From the NCBI RefSeq assembly GCF_026212465.1, contig NC_080049.1, forward strand, positions 20,413,382-20,477,381: 64,000 nt of DNA, in the 5' to 3' direction. The notes beneath the pieces were generated by a model. The model had not been told where the DNA came from and searched no databases. It saw only the letters and a list, made by a program, of their open reading frames with translations. The translations under genes and the position numbers were made by a program. This document shows, one piece after another, positions 56,400-64,000 of the stretch. Source of the stretch: Amaranthus tricolor. Lineage: Eukaryota; Streptophyta; Magnoliopsida; Caryophyllales; Amaranthaceae. Positions within the stretch are counted from its first letter, which is position 1. Each line of letters begins with the position of its first letter.

Positions 56400-59300
56400 T
56401 TAAATGAAGAATTTTTTCAAATGGTCTCCATTCCATGGTCGGGGTAGTTTTTTCCCTTTCATGTCTTCTAGTTCGAAGGTTCCTGGTTTGACGATGTGGG
56501 TGACTCTGAAAGGTCCGTCCCAGTTGGCCCCTAACTTGCCTTTCTCCACGATCTTTCCCGTAGCTTCTATTTTTCGGAGGACCAAATCACCAATTTGAAT
56601 GCGTCTGGTTTTGACGTGGCGATTAAAGCTACGGATCATCTTTTGTTTTTGTGCTATTGATCTCAGCATCGCGTTTCCTCTTGTCTCTGGCAGCAGATCT
56701 AAGTTTGCTCTTTTTCCTTCCTCATTTTCGTCGTGTGAGTAGTAGGTGACCCTTGTAGAGGGTACGCCTATTTCAACTGGGAGCACGGCTTCAGATCCGT
56801 ATACTAAAGAGAAGGGTGTATGCCCCGTTGCGTCCTTGATGGTTGTTCAACTTGCCCATAAGATGCCTGGTAGTTCTTCATCCCAATTACCTTTGACCCC
56901 CTCTATCTTCTTCTTAATGCCATTCAGGATCTCTTTGTTCGCGGACTCTACTTGACCATTAGTTTGCGGCCTGGACACTGAACTGAATCTGATTTGGATG
57001 TTAAACTTGTTGCAGTACTCGATGGTGTTCTTGCTGACGAACTGCCTTCCATTATCTGTTATGATTACCCGGGGGATGCCGTACCTTGTGATGATATTCC
57101 TCCATATAAACTGACAGACTTGTTTGTCCGTGATTGAGCTAAGGGCTTCCGCTTCTACATATTTTGTGAAATAATCAATGGTCACAATGATGAATTTGCG
57201 TTGCCCTTTTGCCGGAGGGAAGGGGCCAAGGAGGTCCATGCCCCACTTGTCGAAAGGTAGGACGGCTTGCATGGCGGTCAAGTAATTAGATGGCTTCCTT
57301 CCTATCTTTGAGTGGTACTGACATTCAGGACATCTTTTGATCAAATACTCCGCGTCTTCTCGGAGTGAGGGCCAATAATATCCACTTCTAAGGACTTTCC
57401 CAATGACAGTTCGTACTCCTTGGTGTATACCGCATCCACCTTCGTGTATTTCGCGGAGGATATAGTTTCCTTCTTCAGGGGATACGCATTTCAGGAGGGG
57501 GTGTGTATATGACTTCTTGTAGAGCGTTCCTTCGTGGAGTTCGAACCATCTGGCTTTCTTCCGGAGCATTTTGGCCTGACTTTCATCTTGGGGAAGCGTC
57601 TGATTCCGCAAATATTCGATGTATGGCTCCATCCATGTTTCTGATCTGTCGATGGTATCGACCATGAAGTTGATGCTGGGGTTAGGAAGCACTTCCCAGA
57701 TTATGTCTCGAGCCGCGGATGTTTCTGCTGAGCTGGCAAGCTTTGCCAGGGAATCAGCCTGGGCGTTCTGGGATCTTGGAATGTGCTCCAACGTGAACTT
57801 GTCGAATTTTTGAACAAATTCCTTTACTTGCTGCAGGTACATTTTCATACTGTCATCTTTAGCTTCGAATTCCCCGTTCACTTGTCCAACAATCAATTGG
57901 GAGTCAGAGAAGGCGGACAATTTTTTGGCTCCCGTTTCGTAGCAAATTCTCAGTCCCATCAATAATGCTTCATATTCGGCCTCGTTGTTGGATGCTGCGA
58001 ACTCGAACCTGACCGCCCTTTCCATACGGACCCCGGCGGAAGACACGATGAGGAGTCCAGCCCCACTTGCTGATTGGGTAGAGGACCCATCTACATACAG
58101 CTTCCATTCCTGATTGGGTTCAGGATGATAGGGGAGAGTGCTTTCAGCAATGAAGTCAGCCAGAGCTTGGGCTTTGATTGCCGTTCGAGGCTCATATTCG
58201 ATGCCGAAATCCGCCAGCTGGTTTGCCCAATCTGTGACGCGGCTTGACTTGTTTTTCCCTTCCAGAATCTTTTTCAAAGGTTGATCAGTTCGGACGATGA
58301 TCTGGTGGGATTGAAAGTAGGGCTTCAATTTCCTGCTAGCCATGACGATTGCGAATATGACTTTTTCGACTTCACCGTAGTTTCCCTCCGAGCCACGGAA
58401 TGCATGACTTACATAGTATATAGGAAGCTGTTTCTTTTCCCTTTCCGCAACCAGTACTCCGGATAACGAGTATTCGGAGACAGAGACATATAGGACTAGC
58501 TTCTCCCCTTTGATGGGCGAAACTATTTTTGGCAAGGTGGACAGGTGCTCTTTAAGTTGGCGGAAGGACTCTTCTGCTTCTGCTGTCCACTCGAACTTCT
58601 GTTGTTTTATTGTTTTAAAGAAGGGTGAACATTTATCCGCGGACTTGGAAAGGAATCTTCCAAGAGCAGCCACGCACCCCGTGAGCTTTTGTACTTCTTT
58701 TACTGAGGTGGGGGATCTCATGTTCTGTATAGCCCGGATCTTATCAGGATTTGCTTCAATGCCTCGCTCGTCTACCAGGAAGCCGAGGCACTTTCCTCCG
58801 GTAACTCCAAACACACACTTGTCAGGATTGAGTTTCATTTGGTGCTTTCGAAGGGTAAGGAACGTCTCTCGTAAGTCTGCGGCGTGCTGACTCGCTTGTT
58901 TGCTTTTTGTGATCATGTCATCTACATATACTTCTAAATTCCGTCCAATCTGAGATTGGAAGACCTTGTTGACGATCCTTTGATAAGTTGCCCCCGCGTT
59001 TTTTAATCCGAAGGGCATAACCCTATAGCAATAGACTCCCATGCTGGTAATGAAGGCCGTGTGAGGTTGGTCTTCCATTGCCAACGGAATCTGATGATAG
59101 CCGGCATTGGCATCCATGAAGCTTAATAATGCATGGCCTGCTGTAGAATCCACCAGATGATCTATCTTTGGAAGTGGGTAATCGTCTTTAGGGCACGCCT
59201 TATTCAGGTCCGTGAAGTCGACGCACATCCTCCACTTGCCATTCGGTTTTTTCACCAGGACAACGTTGGATAGCCACTCAGAGTATTTGCATTCTTTAAT

Positions 59301-61940
59301 AAATCCGGCTCTCAACAACTTCTCGACTTCCTCCTTGGCGGCCTCAGTCCGCTCTCTTCCTTGATGTCGTAGCTTTTGTTTTATGGGTTTATAGCCTGGT
59401 TTGATGTCAAGTTTATGATACGCAACACCGGTAGGAATGCCAGGCATTTCTTCCGTGCAAAAAGCAAAGACGTCGCGGAACTCAGCAATGGTGGCCACTA
59501 TGTCCTGTTTGACCGTGCTAGGAAGATCTTTCCCTACCTTGATTTGCTTCCCCTCGAACATGTTTACTTCCTCGTATCGTTCTATGGGGCGAGGCCTTTC
59601 ATGCGTGCTGAGATTTTCCTTGTACACGCTCATGACAGCTGGGACATTGTCTTCCCTTTTTCTTTTTGCAGGTGTCTCGGAAGACCCGCGCTTCAGGGTG
59701 TTGACGAGGCATTGGCGAGCCGTCACTTGGTCTCCCTTGAGAATGCCAACTTGTCCATTATCTGTCTCGAATTGCAGCAAAAGTTGATGGGGAAAGATTG
59801 CTGCCTTGATCTTATTAATGAGTGGGAGCCCCATGATAGCATTGTAGGGGAAGTTGAGATCGACCACTGTGAACCGTATGGGTATGGTTCGGCTTTCACT
59901 TCTTTCCCCTACCCGTACGGGGAGAATGATCGTGCCCAACGGAATGACCTGACTCCCTCCAAACCCAATCAGTGGTTTGTCTAGAGGTTGTAAGTGCTTT
60001 TCCTCGAACTTCATCTTTCTCAAGCACTCCATTGTAATAAGATCAGCCGTGCTTCCCGTATCTACCAGCACCCGTCTGACTTTCATTTGCCCGATTTTAA
60101 GAGTGACCACCAGGGGGTCGGTATGGGGTTGTTGCAGCGGTTGGGAGGTCGTGGCATCGAACCTCATGACCGGTCCCTTAGATGCGGCCATGGGAGGTCC
60201 TTTCAGCAAAGTGTGGACGCTGTTTTTTGCCGCGCGGATAGTGGGATATTCCTCAGTGTATCCCCCAAAAATCATGTTGATAGTTCCTTGAGTGTCGGAA
60301 CTTTCGCGTCTGGCTTCGTTCCTCTTGGGGGATCGGCGTTTCTGTTGCCATGGCCTCCTTTCCCCTTCTCTTTCAGCATCATAACCCCTCCTGTTGAGGA
60401 ACCTGGACAGTTTTCCCTCGTCAGCCAACTGATGCAAGATGCGCTTTAGTTCGCGGCATTGTGCCAGAGTATGGCCGTGCTCTTTGTGGTAATCACACCA
60501 CAGATTATAGTTGCGCCTATCAGAGGGGGTAGTAACTGGAGGTGGAGCTGGCAATTGATCTCGGACAGCGAAGAAGATGTCCCTCCTGTTTCGATTGAAT
60601 ATGGGGTCGTTTCCTCCATCTCCCAGATTTCGTGTCCTAGTTTCTCCTTCTGTAGCATATACGTGTCGGGCTCGTGGAGGTCCCATATCAGATGGCGGTG
60701 TGGGACGACGCGGTATGTAATTCTTCTCTCTCCTCGAAGAATGCTCCTCCCTGTTTCGTGAGGATTGATGGGGGGGCCCGACATCTTTTTTCTCAAATTT
60801 TCGCCTTTTCGGATCATGTGCTTGACATATCTCTGAGGCCGTGACATAACTTTGGCATTGTTTCATGGCCTCTGCGTACGTCTTTACTTGACTTTCAACC
60901 AACTGGAACTTCAGCCGTTGGGCCTTTATTCCGTTGATTAGGGCGTTTAGGGCAACCGACTCCTCCAAATCAGTCACTTCCAGCACTGCCTCATGGAACT
61001 TCTTAAGATATGAGGATATGGACTCTCCTTCCAATTGAGTGACACCAAGCAGGTGGAAGTTTGATTTCTCCTGCCTTCTTGAGGCTATGAAGTGGCCCAA
61101 GAACTTGCCCTCTAGTTGGGCAAAGTTGTGGATGCTTCCTCCGGGAAGGGAGGTGTACCACGTCAAAGCTACTCCTGTAAGAGTAGTTGGAAAGAACTTA
61201 CACCATAACGATGAGTTGGTGGTGTACAACAACATAAGATTCTTATACGCCGTCAGGTGCTCCTGCGGGCATGACGTGCCATCGAAAGCAGCCATGTTCG
61301 GTACCTTTATTTTCCCGGGATTGGGAGTATTCAGTATCTCCCTGGCCAGGGGAGAGACTAATGATATGGGCTCTTCAGGAAGGACACTCTTGTCGGCCTC
61401 ATTCCGCGGCATGGAAGTGGGAGTGAGGGGACGGCTAGACCCGGCGAGTTGCGCCTTCTTCCTTTCCTCCCTTCTTTTATCTACCAGGGATTGGACGCTC
61501 TCAGACGTCTTTCGCTTTTTGCTCTCTAGGAAGGTTCGGGCATCTGGAGTGGCGGTTTTGGATTTGCCATCTCGTGTATCTGTCTTGCTATGGGGCGGGT
61601 AAGTTCTGGACCTTTCCCGCCTATTTTTATTGCGTCTACTGGAATGGGAAGTCCTCGAGTTCCCATCTTGAGATTCATGAGATTTTGGTATCTCTTGACG
61701 GGGCTCGATTCGTTCCTCTAAGTTCTTTATTTGGTTCGCCATGTCTTCCAGTACTCGTTGTTGAGTAGGGGTATTGTTTATGACGGCGCGGAGTTGTTCA
61801 GAGAACGCGGCCGTGAGATTTCGTGCTAGCATGTCCAGATCACGGCGAGTCACGGCTTGATTATTAGCGTGACCCGCTGAAGTGTCTGTATCTGTGCTAT
61901 GCAAGGTGGCGGTTTGAGTCGGGTTCTTCTTGGGAGCCAT
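56400..61940 (-). CDS. Tat gypsy gag-pol, 1846 codons with one internal TGA
   Basis: The frame starts at ATG 61940 (MAPKKNPTQT), just after the primer site, and runs to 56400, with one stop (TGA, 56847-56849, codon 1698). Gag spans about 195-375, with a CDYHKEHGHTLAQC knuckle at 482-495. Protease is VLVDTGSTADLI (D627). Reverse transcriptase has YVDD at 1005-1008. A first RNase H (1110-1260) lacks an obvious catalytic Asp in YVSVSEYSLSGVL. A second, archaeal-type RNase H has YVDGSS (D1284), NNEAEYEAL, SDSQLI (D1346) and QNAQADSLAK (D1396). Integrase has H1499, H1506, C1537, C1540 and the core D1569, D1629, E1665. The stop follows GILWAS at a place where relatives have Arg, so a single C-to-T change is likely. 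After the stop the frame continues through the integrase C-terminus. With the stop, the product lacks the last 148 residues. Confidence 0.93.
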
Positions 61941-61955
61941 GACTTCTTGTTCAGC

Positions 61956-61973
61956 TCCCCACAGACGGCGCCA
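61956..61973 (-). other. Primer-binding site of the gypsy element
   Basis: On the minus strand TGGCGCCGTCTGTGGGGA lies three bases inside the 5' LTR end. It resembles the tRNA-Asp or tRNA-Arg 3' complements used by Tat-type elements. Confidence 0.8.
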
Positions 61974-61976
61974 AAC

Positions 61977-62391
61977 TGTTTCGGTAATGAAACGAGGAAG
62001 TGCGAGACACTTGATATGCCTGGAAATAAGCAGAAGTATGATCAAGAGAAGCGACTTATGAGAGGAAGTGACCTGAATTCCTGCAACACAACACGTTAGC
62101 CTTATCCGGGGGGTGATCTCCCGGAAAACCCCTCCGACGCTCAAGTCAGAACGTAAATTGGAAACTAATGAATGACAGATTGTAGAATGAATGCAAGAAG
62201 GAAAGTCGGGATTGGGATTGCTAGTGAAATTAAGGCATCTGGAAGTGAGTAGCTCATGGGCCATTCAAGGAGGATGGGACATTCAACAAAAAGCCCATTG
62301 ACCGAAAGTCAAGGTCAACAGAAAAGGTCAAAGGTTATTTTGGTAATATGATGCTAATTATTAATTAAAAAAAAAAAACAGTACCATGACA
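61977..62391 (-). repeat. Gypsy 5' LTR, 415 bp, internally deleted
   Basis: It shares both ends with the 3' LTR but lacks about 284 bp, joining gattgctagt directly to gaaattaaggc. The missing part includes the TATA box present in the 3' LTR (50013-50023). Outside the gap only about two substitutions are visible. Confidence 0.92.
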
Positions 62392-62760
62392 ACTTGTTTT
62401 GGTATAAGGCTGTGGATGGGGTTTTACCTGGAAGTGTTGCATGGGAGGGGGATGTCTATTCACAAGTGATGAATGTAGTCATAGGCCCAAAAAGAAATAA
62501 TCAAGTTCGTGGTGTCGGAAGAACTCCAAAACCATTTAAAATTTTTTCTCATGTTCAAGATAAAACCTACTTTGAAGATGATCACGATATATGAATAGAA
62601 AAAAATGGAGTGTTTATTGAAGAAAATGAAAGATAAATTTGAAGAAAAACTGAGGGAGAATGATAATGCTCAAGCTATGATATATAATGAGATAAAAATG
62701 TTAAAGGAGATGCTTTTTGCTAGAAGAATTCTTGAAGACTACAATATATAGGTAAATTCG

Positions 62761-63299
62761 ATTGCTCCTTTCGTATTTATATAATACTGACAATTGTGTT
62801 TTTAAATTATGTGCCTTTCTTTACAAATGGATCTTTTGATCATGCATTACTACCTATTTACATTCGTAAACATTACGATTTATTGTATTCGAAATGATTA
62901 TGATTTTCTATTATTTTTCAATTGAGTAAGATGCTAATCATGACTTATTTTTTTCAAACCTACGCAGTTGTCCATTTTTCTAACCTAAAAAGGGATGCGA
63001 ATAGTAGACGATCTTTTTTGCTCAAGTTTCGGAGACGAAAGATGCTGGGAGTAAACCATATCAATCTATGAAGTTTTGATGTTTTTGGAATATATGACAT
63101 TCTTATCAAATATTAAAAGTTTGTATAGTGAACCTTAATGTGATTGTAATATGAATCTTTGATGTTATCTTAATCGAAAGGAAAATATTTTGCTTCCATT
63201 AGTTTTATAAGTTCAATCAAAGCATGATCAAATATGTTATTGGAAGAAAAGAGGGGCAAGACATTTGGTTTGGATATAAGGCTTTAGTGGCATTTTTTG
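62761..63299. other. CACTA 3' flank of the second gene
   Basis: AT-rich sequence follows the coiled-coil tail. A possible remaining exon or 3' untranslated region cannot be told apart, and no domain was seen. Confidence 0.4.
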
Positions 63300-63454
63300 A
63301 AAGTTATAATGGCATAAACTCAAATGCAACTATTAGCTTTCACGATATTGGATCTAATGACATTTTTCTAAATGTCGCGACAACCTTTAGTGGCGTCTAT
63401 AAATCTAACTAAATCCTAAAACATATACCACTAAAGCAAAGGTTTCTTGTAGTG
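63300..63454 (+). mobile_element. CACTA right terminal and subterminal region
   Basis: The segment ends tttcttgtagtg at 63454, the inverted form of CACTACAAGAAA. Inside lie a palindrome (tgtcgcgaca, about 63375) and repeated ctttagtgg/ccactaaag phrases, as expected for transposase-binding subterminal repeats. Confidence 0.8.
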
Positions 63455-63549
63455 CGTAAAAATGTGTTTTTGGTTATATGTAGTTGTTATATCGTCAAAT
63501 ATCAGACTAAAATTATATATAATATACATAATTGATCATTTGATTGTAC

Positions 63550-64000
<451 letters not shown>

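Larger units (their letters stand above)
49672..62391 (-). mobile_element. Tat-lineage Ty3/gypsy retrotransposon, 12.72 kb
   Basis: The 5-bp duplication acttg lies at 49667-49671 and 62392-62396. In element orientation (minus) the order is 5' LTR, primer site, gag-pol, tandem repeats, an antisense gene, dispersed repeats, 3' LTR. Two RNase H domains in pol and an antisense frame with the gypsy-type PF04195 domain place it in the Tat group (Retand/Ogre relatives). The LTRs differ at about two positions in the shared part, which suggests a young insertion. Confidence 0.95.
48558..62760 (+). pseudogene. CACTA second gene (Transposase_24 type), split by gypsy insertion
   Basis: Plausible exons run from ATG 48558 to about 48777, 48859-49106, about 49187-49396 and about 49488-49577, with GT-AG borders. 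They encode HSLMTRIWNQPIEKRIVVPW, MLANFLGTIARN, YSDWRKVPKKDKERFLDIV, KWSNFKRELKEPHYD, WSWLVSYWNSSIGK and NRRSRELQIMAHTGGSKRFA, the Ptta/En/Spm Transposase_24 order. An in-frame TGA follows SKRFALR. The gene resumes after the gypsy at 62392 with AVDGVLPGSVAWEGDVYSQV and a Lys/Glu-rich coiled-coil tail (62610-62760). The inserted gypsy lies at or near an intron/exon junction. This is the accessory protein gene of a CACTA element and is inactive in this copy. Confidence 0.8.
38015..63454 (+). mobile_element. CACTA (En/Spm) element, host of nested insertions
   Basis: The parts in order are: TNP2-type transposase (38015-46806), two captured LRR fragments (47675-48490), a Transposase_24-type gene (48558-62760), and a right end tttcttgtagtg finishing at 63454, whose complement CACTACAAGAAA is the standard CACTA terminus. 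A copia (41182-46509) and a Tat gypsy (49672-62391) are inserted within it. Without them it would be about 7.4 kb. The left terminus is missing or unrecognised, so the start given is that of the first gene. Confidence 0.8.

Noticed and set aside
59376..59984. 202-residue plus-strand frame
   Set aside because: It is antisense to Tat gag-pol, with no domain, no promoter and no splice structure, unlike the antisense gene at 52239-55238.
61039..61602. 187-residue plus-strand frame
   Set aside because: It is antisense to the gag coding region with no recognisable domain.

Overview
The window is AT-rich nuclear DNA from a flowering plant, most likely a eudicot. It has two spliced host genes with plant-specific protein signatures, about 6.5 kb and 3 kb introns full of transposons, nested LTR retrotransposons, and CACTA, Mutator, hAT and Stowaway-like DNA elements. 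Caryophyllales is a guess that the sequence alone cannot settle. No rRNA gene, tRNA gene or CRISPR array was seen.

Host genes. (1) A bZIP factor of the FLOWERING LOCUS D (FD) type lies on the minus strand, with three exons (11709-11221, 4670-4593, 1741-1670) spread over 10 kb and encoding 212 residues. Its introns hold three hAT-type MITEs with target duplications, an old gypsy LTR, Stowaway-like MITEs, a minisatellite and a long TA microsatellite. (2) A La-related protein 1 (LARP1B/1C type) lies on the minus strand, with six exons between 28741 and 23565 encoding 476 residues. Its first intron contains another hAT element, of the same family as an inverted pair upstream of FD.

Between the genes (12-22 kb) are the inverted hAT pair, a very large solo-LTR-like block (15104-18752) inside a MITE, and a decayed CACTA transposase. 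From 29 to 38 kb there is a Mutator-like element with palindromic subterminal repeats, two oppositely oriented copia remnants, and a gypsy derivative in which protease is joined directly to the integrase C-terminus.

From about 38 kb to 63454 the window is one nested structure. A CACTA element carries a TNP2-type transposase, fragments of two captured leucine-rich-repeat genes and a second (Transposase_24) gene. Its TNP2 gene is split by a copia element (41182-46509) that looks intact, with 184-bp LTRs that read as identical and a 1531-residue gag-pol. Its second gene is split by a 12.7-kb Tat-lineage gypsy element (49672-62391). The gypsy has gag-pol on the minus strand with two RNase H domains and a single in-frame TGA, and an antisense four-exon gene on the plus strand with its own TATA box. 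Both flanks of that antisense gene carry many copies of a motif around TCCGACTTATCGA. Target duplications (agaat for copia, acttg for gypsy) fix the insertion points. The window ends in a long TA/TATG microsatellite.
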